Assembly (NCBI GenBank): GCA_027306995.1
Contig: DAHUXS010000013.1
Location: 124,001-188,000 of the forward strand
DNA: 64,000 nt
Direction of reading: 5' to 3'
From: Lysobacter sp.
GTDB lineage: Bacteria; Pseudomonadota; Gammaproteobacteria; Xanthomonadales; Xanthomonadaceae
Made by a program: the position numbers and the translations under genes. The notes under the pieces were generated by a model. It saw nothing but the letters and a program-made list of their open reading frames with translations. It did no database searches and was not told where the DNA came from. Of the stretch, positions 44,999-55,852 are shown in pieces. The stretch's first letter is position 1, and every line of letters starts with the position of its first letter.

Positions 44999-45896
44999 CG
45001 TCGTGCCAGAAGTCATAGAAGTTGAACCAGTTGTAGGGTGCCTGATGCACGTGATGTTCCAGCCGCGTGGCGTAACGCTGGATGAGCGCGGACAGCGCCT
45101 CGGCGCGGGCCTGGCGCGGGATGTCGATCCGTTCACTGAACAGTTCGAACGACAGGTCGTAGTGGTTGCCACCGCGATACAGCCCGAAACCGAGCGCCAC
45201 CGGCACCTTGAGCGCAGAGGCGATCAGCCATGGCGAGGTCGGGAAGCGCGCGGTGCCACCGAGGAACTGCGCCGGCAGCCACGGCTCGCCGGGACGCACG
45301 CGGTCCACCAATAGCGAGACCAGCGCGCCTTCGGACAAGGCGTGCTGGATGTCCATCACGATCGACGGGCCATCCTGCGAGGCGTCGATGATGTTGGCGG
45401 CGAGTTGCGGGTTGAGCGCGTCCAGCAACTGCGTCATCGCCGGGCTCTGTTTCTTGTCGAGCACGATCTTGATGGTGTAGTCGGGTCGTCGCGTCGCCAG
45501 CACGCGCAGCACTTCGAAACTGCCGTGGTGCGAACCGAACAGCAGCACGCCGCGCTTCTGGTCGAGGGCCGCATGCAATGCGTCGAGGCCATCGACGCGG
45601 ACGTCGAAGCGATCGATCGGGCCACCGAGCAGGAACACGCGGTCGAGGATGGTCGATGCGAACGTGTGGACGTGGCGCGCACCATCCCACCAGTTGGTTT
45701 TGCGCCCCAGCGCACGCTGCAGGTAGTCCTGCGACGAACGCCGCTCCGGCCCGCGCTTGACCAGGAAATAGGCGGTAATCGGGAACAGCAGCAGGCGGGC
45801 GGCGCGCCGACCCGCGCGACGCGCGATGGTGCGGATCAGCCACAAGGCGAACATGCCGCCGCCTTCGGGACGATCGGTCCAGGTCTCGCTGCTCAT
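44913..45896 (-). CDS. Lysophospholipid acyltransferase-like protein (LpxL/HtrB-type)
   Basis: A 327-residue acyltransferase with the LPLAT pattern: GVLLFGSHHGSFEVLR for the active-site His block, LSEGALVSLLVDRVRPGEP, and C-terminal YNWFNFYDFW, typical of aryl-polyene-cluster lipid A-like acyltransferases. A hydrophobic basic N-terminus suggests inner-membrane association. It would attach the polyene to a lipid head group. The C-terminal 28 codons overlap the LolA-like gene; the last 15 residues are Arg/Ala/Gly-rich and may be non-conserved. Confidence 0.87.
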   Translation of the reverse strand: MSSETWTDRPEGGGMFALWLIRTIARRAGRRAARLLLFPITAYFLVKRGPERRSSQDYLQRALGRKTNWWDGARHVHTFASTILDRVFLLGGPIDRFDVRVDGLDALHAALDQKRGVLLFGSHHGSFEVLRVLATRRPDYTIKIVLDKKQSPAMTQLLDALNPQLAANIIDASQDGPSIVMDIQHALSEGALVSLLVDRVRPGEPWLPAQFLGGTARFPTSPWLIASALKVPVALGFGLYRGGNHYDLSFELFSERIDIPRQARAEALSALIQRYATRLEHHVHQAPYNWFNFYDFWHDDEGHTFDDAAVQRRTAAARAGGDAGDRG

Positions 45897-45909
45897 GCAA
45901 GCACGACGG

Positions 45910-46191
45910 TCATGCCGATGCGATATCGCCGCTGGCGATCAGTGCGTCGGCACGCAGGACGCGGAATTTCCAGCCGCGTGATGCCGGCTCGATGGCGATC
46001 TCGGCATCTTGCTCCGGCAGCAGCGGTTGCACGAACTTCACCTGCGCGAGCTTGATCGGTGCGGTGACCGCGCCGTGCTCGCGTTCGATCGCCTGCTGCA
46101 CGTGGTCGAGGATCACCACCCCCGGCACGATGGGGTTCCCCGGGAAATGCCCGGGCAGCGCCGGATGATCGGCAGCGATGCGGAACTTCAT
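45910..46191 (-). CDS. 3-hydroxyacyl-ACP dehydratase, ApeI-like (FabA/FabZ-related)
   Basis: A 93-residue hotdog-fold protein with the catalytic segment DHPALPGHFPGNPIVPGVVILDHV, in which the FabZ-type His and the PGNPIVPG loop are preserved. It is a small single-domain dehydratase. The ATG at 46191 overlaps the PlsC gene by four bases. It probably partners ApeP in alternating dehydration steps. Confidence 0.9.
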   Translation of the reverse strand: MKFRIAADHPALPGHFPGNPIVPGVVILDHVQQAIEREHGAVTAPIKLAQVKFVQPLLPEQDAEIAIEPASRGWKFRVLRADALIASGDIASA

Positions 46192-46979
46192 ACCCGACCG
46201 CCGTTCTCGAGCAGCATCAATACCTGCGCATGCGCGGCCTGCGCCAGTGCGTTGCGATCGCGAATGCCGCCCTCGCCCGCCGTCGCGATCGGCGTACCGA
46301 AGCGCACCTTGATCGGCCCCGGGTTCACTTCGAAACCGTCGCTCGGCAATACCTGGCGCGCGCCATCGAGCGATACCGGGAGCACTTGGACGCCGGCGCG
46401 AATCGCCGCCTCGAACGGACCGGCCTTGAATTCGCCGACCACGCCATCGCGACTGCGCGTGCCTTCCGGGAATACGCACAGCTGCCAGCCTTCGGACATC
46501 ATCTTCGCCGCCGCCTTCAGCATCGCCGGCGCGGCGCGCGGATTGTCGCGGTCGATGAACAGCATGCCCGTCGACTTCGCATACCAGCCGACGAAAGGCA
46601 TTCGCGTCATCTCCTGCTTGAGGAGGAAACGCAGCGGCACCGGCACCGCCATGAACAGGCTGCAGATGTCGATCACCGACTGGTGGTTGCTGACGATCAG
46701 GTGCGGCTGCGTCCAGTCGATCCGGTCGGCGCCCTGCACGTCGAGCTTCGCACCGGCACCCGTCATCAGGCCCGGCGCCCACATCTTCGACGCCATTCGC
46801 AACGGACCACGCGGACTGCCGGTCAGCTTCAGCAATGCCATCGCCACCAGGATGCCGCCCGCGGTCCACACCAGGGTGAACGCGAACTGCAACAGGTTCC
46901 AGGCTTTGCGCCACAAAGGCCGGCGCACGGCGATGCGCGCGGTTTTGACCGTTTCCATTTCCACGAACTGTCCGTCCAT
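46188..46979 (-). CDS. 1-acyl-sn-glycerol-3-phosphate acyltransferase-like (PlsC family)
   Basis: A 263-residue membrane-associated acyltransferase with motif I SNHQSVIDI (HX4D), motif II GMLFIDRDN, motif III VFPEGTRSRDG, and a hydrophobic N-terminal segment (AFTLVWTAGGILVAMALLKL). In an aryl-polyene cluster it likely acylates the lipid anchor. Start ambiguous: the ATG at 46979 is reported, but an ATG at 46958 preceded by GTGGAA also fits. The 57 bases upstream contain an inverted repeat. Confidence 0.87.
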   Translation of the reverse strand: MDGQFVEMETVKTARIAVRRPLWRKAWNLLQFAFTLVWTAGGILVAMALLKLTGSPRGPLRMASKMWAPGLMTGAGAKLDVQGADRIDWTQPHLIVSNHQSVIDICSLFMAVPVPLRFLLKQEMTRMPFVGWYAKSTGMLFIDRDNPRAAPAMLKAAAKMMSEGWQLCVFPEGTRSRDGVVGEFKAGPFEAAIRAGVQVLPVSLDGARQVLPSDGFEVNPGPIKVRFGTPIATAGEGGIRDRNALAQAAHAQVLMLLENGGRV

Positions 46980-47013
46980 CCCCGTCGGATCAGCAAAATT
47001 GGCGGACTAGGAT

Positions 47014-47028
47014 ACCGTCCCGGACGGT
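47014..47028. repeat. Short perfect inverted repeat between COG4648 and PlsC genes
   Basis: ACCGTCC-C-GGACGGT sits in the only sizeable gap of the minus-strand cluster block. It could be an operator or an attenuator; no T tract follows. Confidence 0.4.
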
Positions 47029-47036
47029 TCCATTCC

Positions 47037-47720
47037 TCAATGGAAGATCCCGGCCCATTTTTCCCGGGGAATCCGCGCCAACTTGCGCAGATAGTCCAGT
47101 GGCCCGTCATAGCGGCCGGGGAAGCGCCGCTGACGGTAGACGAATTCGCCGACCAGCGTGGCCGCGACCGGCACATAGATGCCCCAGGTATCGACCGTGG
47201 CGGCAACTTCCGGGCTTAGCGGCCATGGCGGGGCAATACCGAGGCGCTCCAGCACGCCGCCCGGCGTCGTCAGCAGCGCGAGTCCGAGATTGAGCAGCGA
47301 CAGGCCACCCAGCACGACGGCCCACAGCCAGGTCACGCGGGTGGCATAGGCGCGGATATCGGCCGGAAGCGCCGGCGCCGGCTGCCCTTCGATCAGCGCC
47401 ACCATCCGCACCACCAGCGGCGCCTGCCCGCGTGCCAGCGTGCGCGCGAACAGCGAACAGGCCAGTGCCAGGAACAGGCTCGGCATCAGCAGCAGTACCG
47501 GCATCGCATAAGAAGATCCCGCCAGCGCCCAGGCAGCGGTGATCCAGGCCAGCGCGGCCAGCCACGCGCGCGGCCGCAGCGACAATAAACCGCGGATGAA
47601 AACGATGATGGCGAGCAGGCCCAGTGCCAGCGCCGCCAGGCGCGGGCTGTCGACGCGCAAGGCGCGATGGGCGACCACGAAATAGGCCAGCAAGGCGACG
47701 ATCCGCAACAACGCCGCCAT
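47037..47720 (-). CDS. COG4648-like membrane protein of the aryl-polyene cluster
   Basis: A 227-residue integral membrane protein. About five hydrophobic segments are visible: IVALLAYFVVAH, ALALGLLAIIVFIRGLL, AWITAAWALAGSSYAMPVLLL, VTWLWAVVLGGLSLLNLGLAL, and one near VYVPVAATLVGEFVY. The C-terminal YRQRRFPGRYDGPLDYLRK is typical of the COG4648 proteins found beside ACP and acyltransferase genes in aryl-polyene clusters. Function unassigned. It follows the ACP gene by 10 bases. Confidence 0.82.
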   Translation of the reverse strand: MAALLRIVALLAYFVVAHRALRVDSPRLAALALGLLAIIVFIRGLLSLRPRAWLAALAWITAAWALAGSSYAMPVLLLMPSLFLALACSLFARTLARGQAPLVVRMVALIEGQPAPALPADIRAYATRVTWLWAVVLGGLSLLNLGLALLTTPGGVLERLGIAPPWPLSPEVAATVDTWGIYVPVAATLVGEFVYRQRRFPGRYDGPLDYLRKLARIPREKWAGIFH

Positions 47721-47730
47721 GGTCGTGCGA

Positions 47731-48015
47731 TCAGGAGGCGGCGGGGCTTTGACGGGATGACTGCTGGACGTAATCCGACAGCGCGCGCAACGAAGCGAAG
47801 ATTTTGCGGTTGTCTTCGTTGTCGGAACGCAGCTGCAGGCCGTACTTCTTCGAGATGGCCAGCGACAATTCCAGCGCGTCGATCGAATCCAGGCCGAGCC
47901 CGGTGTTGAACAGCGGCGCCTCGGGATCGATGCCGGCCGGATCGACGTCTTCCAGGTTCAGGCTTTCGACCAGCAGTTCGGCGAGCTCGCGTTCAGCAGC
48001 GGTTTGATCGGACAT
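47731..48015 (-). CDS. Acyl carrier protein of the aryl-polyene cluster
   Basis: A 94-residue ACP with the phosphopantetheine attachment serine in GLGLDSIDALELSLAI, acidic helices and a disordered Gln/Ser tail. It carries the growing aryl-polyene. The ATG at 48015 (MSDQTAAER) is preceded by GGGTGGAACGC. It is the first gene of the minus-strand block and faces the halogenase-like gene across a 78-base divergent region. Only one ACP is found in the window, whereas E. coli-type clusters have two. Confidence 0.93.
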   Translation of the reverse strand: MSDQTAAERELAELLVESLNLEDVDPAGIDPEAPLFNTGLGLDSIDALELSLAISKKYGLQLRSDNEDNRKIFASLRALSDYVQQSSRQSPAAS

Positions 48016-48078
48016 GCGTTCCACCCATTGGATTCAGTATTGCGACAGCCCAAGTTCCGGGGCATCGCCTGCAGACGC

Positions 48079-48084
48079 TATTAT
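48079..48084 (+). promoter_or_regulatory. Candidate -10 box of the second flavoprotein gene
   Basis: TATTAT lies ten bases before the ATG at 48094, which would leave almost no leader. Initiation at 48109 is an alternative. No convincing -35 is seen. Confidence 0.35.
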
Positions 48085-48093
48085 GCATTGCGT

Positions 48094-49452
48094 ATGGAAT
48101 CTTCCGAAATGCGGCCCGAGCGCCATCCCGACCCGAGCAACACGACCGACGTCACGCTCCGGACCTGCGATGTATTGGTGATTGGCGGCGGCCCCGCCGG
48201 CAGCACCGCATCCACGTTGCTGGCGCGCAACGGCTGGAACGTCGTCATGCTGGAGAAGGACGCGCACCCGCGCTTCCACATCGGCGAATCGCTGCTGCCG
48301 CAGAACATGCCGATCCTCGATCGCCTTGGCGTCCATGACGCGGTGCGCGACTGCAGCACGCTCAAGCTCGGCGCCGACTTCCCCAACGACAACGGCAGCT
48401 ACGAAGTCTTCGATTTCCGCAAAAGCTTCCGCCCGCAATCCGAACACGCATTCCAGGTCAAGCGCGCCGATTTCGACAAGATCCTGTGGGACAACGCGAT
48501 CGCGGCCGGCGTCGATGCCCGCGATCGCACCAAGGTCGATCGCGTCGACTTCGCCGACGACGGCACCGTCACCGTGCATGCCGGCGGACAACGCTTCCAG
48601 CCGCGCTACCTGCTCGATGCCAGCGGCCGCGATACGTTCCTCGGCGGCAAGCTCGGACTCAAGCGCAAGAATCCCCACCACGCCTCGGCGGCGATCTTCA
48701 GCCACTACCGCGGCGTGCAGCGGCGCGAAGGCCGCGACGCCGGCAACGTCAGCATCTATCGCCACGCGCACGGCTGGATCTGGGTGATCCCGTTGTCCGA
48801 TGGCGTGACCAGCGTCGGCGCGGTGTGCTTCCCCGACTACCTCAAGCAGCGCAAGGGCAATCAGGAGGAATTCCTGATGCAGACGCTGATGGGCGTGCAC
48901 GAACTCGACGAGCGCATGAAGGATGCCGAGCGCGTCGCGCCGGTGCATGTCACCGGCAACTACGCCTACGAATCCACGCGCATGCACGGCCGCCACTGGA
49001 CGCTGATCGGCGACGCCTACGCCTTCGTCGATCCGATGTTCTCCTCCGGGGTGTTCCTGGCGATGAAATCGGCCGAGGACTGCGCGGCGATGGTCGATCG
49101 CATCCTGCGCGAGCCGGCGCGCGAAGCCTCGCTGCAGCGCCAGTTCCAGCGCTATTTCGATCGCGGCCTCGACGAGTTCAAGTGGTTCATCTATCGCTTC
49201 ACCTCGCCGACGATGAAGCACCTGTTCGCCAATCGCCGCGACGTGTTCGGGGTCGAACGCGCCGTGGTCTCGATGCTCAGCGGTGATGTTTTCGACGCAA
49301 AACCCATCCTGCACAGGCTGCGCATCTTCCGCGCGATCTATGCGATCACCTCCTTGAGCATGTCCGGGCGTGCGCTCGCGGCCTGGCGCAATCGCCGCCG
49401 CCAGCTTGATGTCGAGATGCGCGAGGAAACACTGCAGGGAGACGCGCCATGA
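48094..49452 (+). CDS. Flavin-dependent halogenase-like oxidoreductase (second of two)
   Basis: A 452-residue FAD enzyme with DVLVIGGGPAGSTASTLLA, HIGESLLPQNMPILDRLG, a YLLDASGRDTFLG segment, GWIWVIPLSDGVTSVGAV (the WxWxIP of halogenases), and LIGDAYAFVDPMFSSGVFLAM. It lacks the Lys seen in the paralog (HIGES versus KVGES), so a monooxygenase/dehydrogenase role is as likely as halogenation. The ATG at 48094 gives MESSEMRP; a later Met at 48109 is possible. It is coupled to xanB2 by ATGA overlap and divergent from the ACP block. Confidence 0.82.
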   Translation: MESSEMRPERHPDPSNTTDVTLRTCDVLVIGGGPAGSTASTLLARNGWNVVMLEKDAHPRFHIGESLLPQNMPILDRLGVHDAVRDCSTLKLGADFPNDNGSYEVFDFRKSFRPQSEHAFQVKRADFDKILWDNAIAAGVDARDRTKVDRVDFADDGTVTVHAGGQRFQPRYLLDASGRDTFLGGKLGLKRKNPHHASAAIFSHYRGVQRREGRDAGNVSIYRHAHGWIWVIPLSDGVTSVGAVCFPDYLKQRKGNQEEFLMQTLMGVHELDERMKDAERVAPVHVTGNYAYESTRMHGRHWTLIGDAYAFVDPMFSSGVFLAMKSAEDCAAMVDRILREPAREASLQRQFQRYFDRGLDEFKWFIYRFTSPTMKHLFANRRDVFGVERAVVSMLSGDVFDAKPILHRLRIFRAIYAITSLSMSGRALAAWRNRRRQLDVEMREETLQGDAP

Positions 49453-50417
49453 GTCGCCTGCAGGTCGATTACGTTCCGGCCGACACGCTGGATGCCGAAC
49501 TCGCGCGCGACGACACCCTCGCGGTGATCGGTTTCGCCGGGCATCCGGCCACGCACGCCGATCCGCGCTACCTGCGCGTGCCGCTGCAACCGCAGGTCGC
49601 GGCGCCGCTGGAAGTCTGGCGCAGCGGCCAAGGCGTGCGCCACGGCCGCGACGGCAACATCGCCTGGGCCAGCGACGGCGCGCTGACCTTTGGTGCAATC
49701 GAAATCGAGGAAGGCGAAGGCGGGTTGGTGCAGGCCTCGGAGGACGCCTACCGGCAGTTGATCGATTTCGTCCGCGACAGCGACACGCCACACCTGCTGC
49801 GGGTGTGGAACTATCTCGACTCGATCACCGTCGGCGACGGCGACATCGAGCGCTATCGCCAGTTCTGCGTCGGTCGCGCCCACGGACTCGGCAATTTCGA
49901 CGCGCAGCTGCTGCCGGCGGCGACCGCGATCGGCCGCTGCGATACTGCGCACGTGCTGCAGGTGTACTGGCTATCCGGCGCTGTCCCGGGAACGCCGGTG
50001 GAAAATCCACGCCAGGTCAGCGCCTACCACTACCCACGCCAGTACGGCCCGCAAGCCCCGAGCTTCGCCCGCGCCATGCTGCCGCCCACGGGCAGCGACA
50101 TGCCGTTGCTGTTGTCGGGCACTGCAGCGGTGGTCGGCCACGCGTCGCAACACGCCAGCGACCTCGTCGCGCAGATCCACGAAACCTTCCGCAACTTCGA
50201 TGCGCTGATCGCCGCCGCGCGCGCGAAGCGTCCCGACCTGCCGGAGAAATTCGGCGGTGGCGCGCGCCTCAAGGTCTATGTACGCGATGCCGACGACCTC
50301 GAGCTGGTCGACCAGACGCTGCGCAGCGTGCTGGGTCCGGAAGTCCGCTACATCGTGCTGCACGCGGCCATCTGCCGCCGCGAACTGGCGATCGAGATCG
50401 ACGGCGTTCACGTTTGA
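49449..50417 (+). CDS. xanB2: Chorismatase, XanB2/FkbO/Hyg5-like (3-/4-hydroxybenzoate synthase)
   Basis: A 322-residue chorismate-cleaving enzyme of the FkbO/Hyg5/XanB2 family. Family blocks visible are FVRDSDTPHLLRVWNYLDSIT, RYRQFCVGRAHGL, LLSGTAAVVGHASQH and KVYVRDADDLE. XanB2 in Xanthomonas converts chorismate to 3- and 4-hydroxybenzoate, supplying the aryl head group of xanthomonadin and, through 4-HBA, coenzyme Q. Its presence beside the polyene genes is the best evidence that the cluster makes a xanthomonadin-type pigment. ATGA overlap couples it to the second flavoprotein gene. Confidence 0.92.
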   Translation: MSRLQVDYVPADTLDAELARDDTLAVIGFAGHPATHADPRYLRVPLQPQVAAPLEVWRSGQGVRHGRDGNIAWASDGALTFGAIEIEEGEGGLVQASEDAYRQLIDFVRDSDTPHLLRVWNYLDSITVGDGDIERYRQFCVGRAHGLGNFDAQLLPAATAIGRCDTAHVLQVYWLSGAVPGTPVENPRQVSAYHYPRQYGPQAPSFARAMLPPTGSDMPLLLSGTAAVVGHASQHASDLVAQIHETFRNFDALIAAARAKRPDLPEKFGGGARLKVYVRDADDLELVDQTLRSVLGPEVRYIVLHAAICRRELAIEIDGVHV

Positions 50418-50463
50418 AAGCTGTGACAGTGGGCCCAGAGTCCCATTCACATTGCAGCGGTAG

Positions 50464-51465
<1,002 letters not shown>

Positions 51466-51470
51466 AGCAC

Positions 51471-52307
51471 ATGACACTGCCGCATTACGCCGTCCTCGGC
51501 GCACCCGTCGCGCACTCGCTGTCGCCGCGCATCCATGCTGAATTCGCGCGCCAGTGCGGCATCGACCTGCTGTACGTGGCGATCGACACCGCCGCCGACG
51601 GCTTCGACGCGACGCTGGAACGCTTCCAGCGTGCCGGCGGCATCGGCGCCAATGTCACCGCGCCCGACAAGATCGCCGCTGCTGCCGCCGCGCAAAGCCT
51701 GAGCCCGCGCGCGCGTCGCGCCGGCGCGGTCAACACGCTGGCGTGGCGCGACAACCATTGGTACGGCGACATCACCGACGGCAGCGGACTGGTGCGCGAC
51801 CTGCGCGAACGCCGCGAAGTCGACCTGTTCCGCAAGCGCGTGCTGATGCTGGGCGCCGGTGGCGCCGCGCGCGCCGTCGCGCCGGCATTGCTGGATGCCG
51901 ACGTCGCGCAGCTCGTCGTCGCCAATCGCACCCGCGCCAACGCCTGGGACCTGATCGACCAGTTGCACGACAGCGATCGCGCCATCGCCTGCACCCTCGA
52001 CGAACTGCCGGGCATGGGCAGCTTCGACCTGGTGTTGAGCGCGGTGCCGCCTGACGAAGAAGGTGCAATCCCCGACTACCCGTCATCGATCCTTGGCGAA
52101 GAAACGACCGCCATCGACCTCAACTACGGTGCGCGCGCCCTGCCCTTCCTCGCCTGGGCCAAGAGCCACGGCTGCACGCGCACCAGCGACGGCCTCGGCA
52201 TGCTGGTGGAACAGGCCGCCGACAGTTTCGAGCTATGGCATGGCGTGCGTCCGCAGACCGAAGCGGTGTACACGCAGTTGCGCATGGGAAGTTCGCTGGC
52301 GGGTTAA
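51471..52307 (+). CDS. aroE: Shikimate dehydrogenase
   Basis: A 278-residue NADPH-dependent enzyme reducing 3-dehydroshikimate to shikimate. Substrate-site motifs are SLSPRIHAEF, IGANVTAPDK, and AGAVNTLAW; nucleotide-site VLMLGAGGAARAV; ribose-binding VANRT. The usual GxNTD-type loop reads GDITDGSG, an Asn-to-Ile change next to the conserved TD. The ATG at 51471 is five bases after the hemB stop. Its TAA stop overlaps the stop of the convergent hydrolase gene in the shared bases TTAA. Confidence 0.93.
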   Translation: MTLPHYAVLGAPVAHSLSPRIHAEFARQCGIDLLYVAIDTAADGFDATLERFQRAGGIGANVTAPDKIAAAAAAQSLSPRARRAGAVNTLAWRDNHWYGDITDGSGLVRDLRERREVDLFRKRVLMLGAGGAARAVAPALLDADVAQLVVANRTRANAWDLIDQLHDSDRAIACTLDELPGMGSFDLVLSAVPPDEEGAIPDYPSSILGEETTAIDLNYGARALPFLAWAKSHGCTRTSDGLGMLVEQAADSFELWHGVRPQTEAVYTQLRMGSSLAG

Positions 52308-53431
52308 GGGACATCCCCCGCGCGCTCCGCGATCGGCCGCGCATATTTCACCAGCGACACCAGGGCCTTGCCCGGTTCCTCGTTCATCACCTCGTGCGCG
52401 GAGTTTTCGAACCACACCAGCTGCTTCGACGGCGCCTGCACGCGCCCGAACCACTCGGCCGCGACCGATGACGACACATTGATGTCGTGGCGGCCAAGGA
52501 ACAGGATGACCGGGCAATCGAGCCTGCGGACATCGTTGAAGTCGGTGGTGAGGACATTGGACAGCAACGCCTTCATCGAGAACGCATTGGCGTCCCACAC
52601 CTTTGCCAGGTCGTCGTCGCTGTATTCCGGCGCGAGCTGGATGGCGGCGGCTTCGGCGCCGCCACCGTCGCGGCCATAAACCATTCCGCCGTAGTGATTG
52701 AGCCATTTGCGCTGCTTCATCAGGCTGGCCATCGGTACAGGCGACTTGCCCTGCGCATAGGGCGCCACCGATTCGAGATCGCGGATCGCTTCGGCATTGC
52801 GGTCCTTGCGTGCCTGCTCCAGCGTCCACGCCCAACCGCGACGTTCGCTTTCCGGCGCATCGATCATCTGGCCCATGCCGATGTAGGCATGCAGCCATTG
52901 CGGCTTCCTGCGCGCGAGTTCCATGCCGAGATAGCTGCCCCAGGAATGGCCGAGCACGAAAATCTTGTCCTTGCCCAGCTCGTGGCGCAGCCACGCCACC
53001 ATCTCTTCGGTGTCGGCGATCATGCGTTCGCGGGTCATCGTCGGCGCGACCTTCACCGGATCGTTGTCGGCATAGGTCTTGCCTGCGCCGCGCTGGTCCC
53101 ACTGCACGACAGTGAAGTATTCCTCCCAGCCGCGCTGGAAATACCAGCTGCTCGGCATCGATACCCAGCCGGGTCCGCCATGCAACATCAGCAGTACGGG
53201 ATTGCGCGGATTGCTGCCGCGGATGCTCACCCACTGGTCGATGCCGCCGATGCGCACTTTCTGCAGGCGCTCGATGCCGCCGGGCACGACCACGCGACGC
53301 ATGTCGGCGATGACGGCGGTCGCTTCGGCGCGGCTGTGTGGTCCGGGTGTTTCCTGCGCCGCCAACGGCAATGAAGCCAGCAGTGACACGAGGAGAACCA
53401 GCCATTTTCTTGCGCGCAGCGGGAAAGCCAT
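52304..53431 (-). CDS. Exported alpha/beta hydrolase, proline iminopeptidase-like
   Basis: A 375-residue hydrolase with an N-terminal signal (KWLVLLVSLLASLPLAAQE). It has the oxyanion-hole HGGPGWVSMPSSWYF, nucleophile elbow LGHSWGSYLGM, WDQRGAGKTY, and the C-terminal ENSAHEVMNEEPGK for the catalytic His. The HGGPG and DQRGAG motifs are those of proline iminopeptidases (S33), but exported versions often act on other small esters or peptides. The start may be Met 53431 or a Met four codons earlier; neither has a strong ribosome site. It converges on aroE. Confidence 0.87.
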   Translation of the reverse strand: MAFPLRARKWLVLLVSLLASLPLAAQETPGPHSRAEATAVIADMRRVVVPGGIERLQKVRIGGIDQWVSIRGSNPRNPVLLMLHGGPGWVSMPSSWYFQRGWEEYFTVVQWDQRGAGKTYADNDPVKVAPTMTRERMIADTEEMVAWLRHELGKDKIFVLGHSWGSYLGMELARRKPQWLHAYIGMGQMIDAPESERRGWAWTLEQARKDRNAEAIRDLESVAPYAQGKSPVPMASLMKQRKWLNHYGGMVYGRDGGGAEAAAIQLAPEYSDDDLAKVWDANAFSMKALLSNVLTTDFNDVRRLDCPVILFLGRHDINVSSSVAAEWFGRVQAPSKQLVWFENSAHEVMNEEPGKALVSLVKYARPIAERAGDVP

Positions 53432-53501
53432 GTTCCGCACCATCGAACGGGAGATGGCGATTCTGTGCGCCTCCTTCCTTGCCGCACATGTGCCAATCGT
53501 C

Positions 53502-54862
53502 TTACAGCACCCCTTCCCGCTTGGCGCGCAGATAACGCTCCACCAGCGCACCCGGCAATTCCTCGCAGGTCACGTCGAGCACGGTGACGCGCTGGCGACG
53601 CAGGGCATCGTGCACGGTGGCGCGTTGTTGCAGATAGCGGGCGGCGGCACCGGCGCGGAGCGCATCTTCCAGTTCATGGACCTCGCCGTTCGCCGCCACG
53701 TCCAGCGATTGCTCGCGCAGGCTGGCGACGATCACCAGGTGACGCGATTGCAGCATGCGGATCGCGGCCAGCATGTCGTCGCTGTCCTCGTCGCGCAGGT
53801 TGGTGACCCAGATCAGCAGGCCACGGCGACGCTGGCGCCGCGACAGTTCGGTGGCCGCGGCGAGGAAGTCGGTGGCGACGGGTTGAGGCTGCAAGTCGTA
53901 GGTCTGCGCCAGCAGTGTATCGATCGCGCCCATGCCGCGCTGTGGTGCCACCCAGCGGCGTTCGCCGCCACTGGCGAACAGGCCGACGGCATCGCCCTGT
54001 CGCAGCGCCAAATACGACACCACCAGCGCGGCATCGAGGGTGCGATCGAAATGCGACAACTCGCCATCGCGCGCCAGCATGCGGCGACCTGTATCGACGC
54101 AGAGGATGACCTGCTGGTTCTTCTCGTCCTGGTATTCGCGCGAGATCAGCTTGCCGACGCGCGAACTGGCCTTCCAGTCGATCTGGCGCAGGCTGTCGCC
54201 CTCGCGGTATTCGCGCATCTGGTGGAAATCGGTGCCCTCGCCGCGACGGCGCTTGATGTGGACGCCGACCATGCGAGACGCCTGCTCGGCGCCCAGCAAT
54301 GCCAGATGGGTCAGCGGCGCGAAATTGGGGAACACGCGAACGTTGCGCGTCTCGCCGGCCAGTCGCCCCTGCCGCCACAGCCGCAGCGGCGAACTCAATA
54401 TCAACTGCACGCGGCCGAAGCTCGCATTGCCGCGCTCGGACGGACGCAGGCGATAGTCGAAACGGACGATGCGATCGCGCGGCAAGGTCATCCGCCGCGG
54501 CAAGCCTTCGGCGAACCATGTCCCGGGCTGGAGGTCATGCACCGCGACGCGCACGCGGCGCGATGCGCGCAATTCCAGCGACACGTCGCGTTCCACGCCC
54601 AGCGGCAACACCTCGGGCAATTGCCGCCGTGCCGCCGGCGTCGGCAGCAAGCGCAGCAACAACAGGTCGAGCAATGCCAGTGCGGCGATTCCCGCCCCGG
54701 CGATCCACCACCATGCCTGCGGCACCCACCACAGGCTGGCCGCCAGCCCGAACAGCGCCCACGCCGCGATGACCGCCACCAGCCACGGCGAAGGCCGCGG
54801 CCAATCGCGCGCGGGCCGCGGATCGTCCGTCGCAATCACTTCGTCGCTGGCGACGACTGCGC

Positions 54863-54866
<4 letters not shown>
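53502..54866 (-). CDS. DUF58-domain protein of a MoxR operon
   Basis: A 454-residue protein with two N-terminal membrane segments (PWLVAVIAAWALFGLAASL; WWWIAGAGIAALALLDLLLL). A DUF58/von Willebrand-like region follows, with RRGEGTDFHQMREYREGDSLRQIDWKASSR in pieces and VILCVDTGRRML. DUF58 proteins pair with MoxR AAA ATPases in assembly or stress functions. The ATG at 54866 overlaps the MoxR stop by ATGA. It is the last gene of the coupled series. Confidence 0.88.

Positions 54867-55848
<982 letters not shown>

Positions 55849-55852
<4 letters not shown>

Noticed and set aside
51750-51800. AroE thought inactive because GxNTD reads GDITDG
   Set aside because: The conserved TD is retained and the remaining substrate- and cofactor-binding motifs are intact, so activity remains likely.
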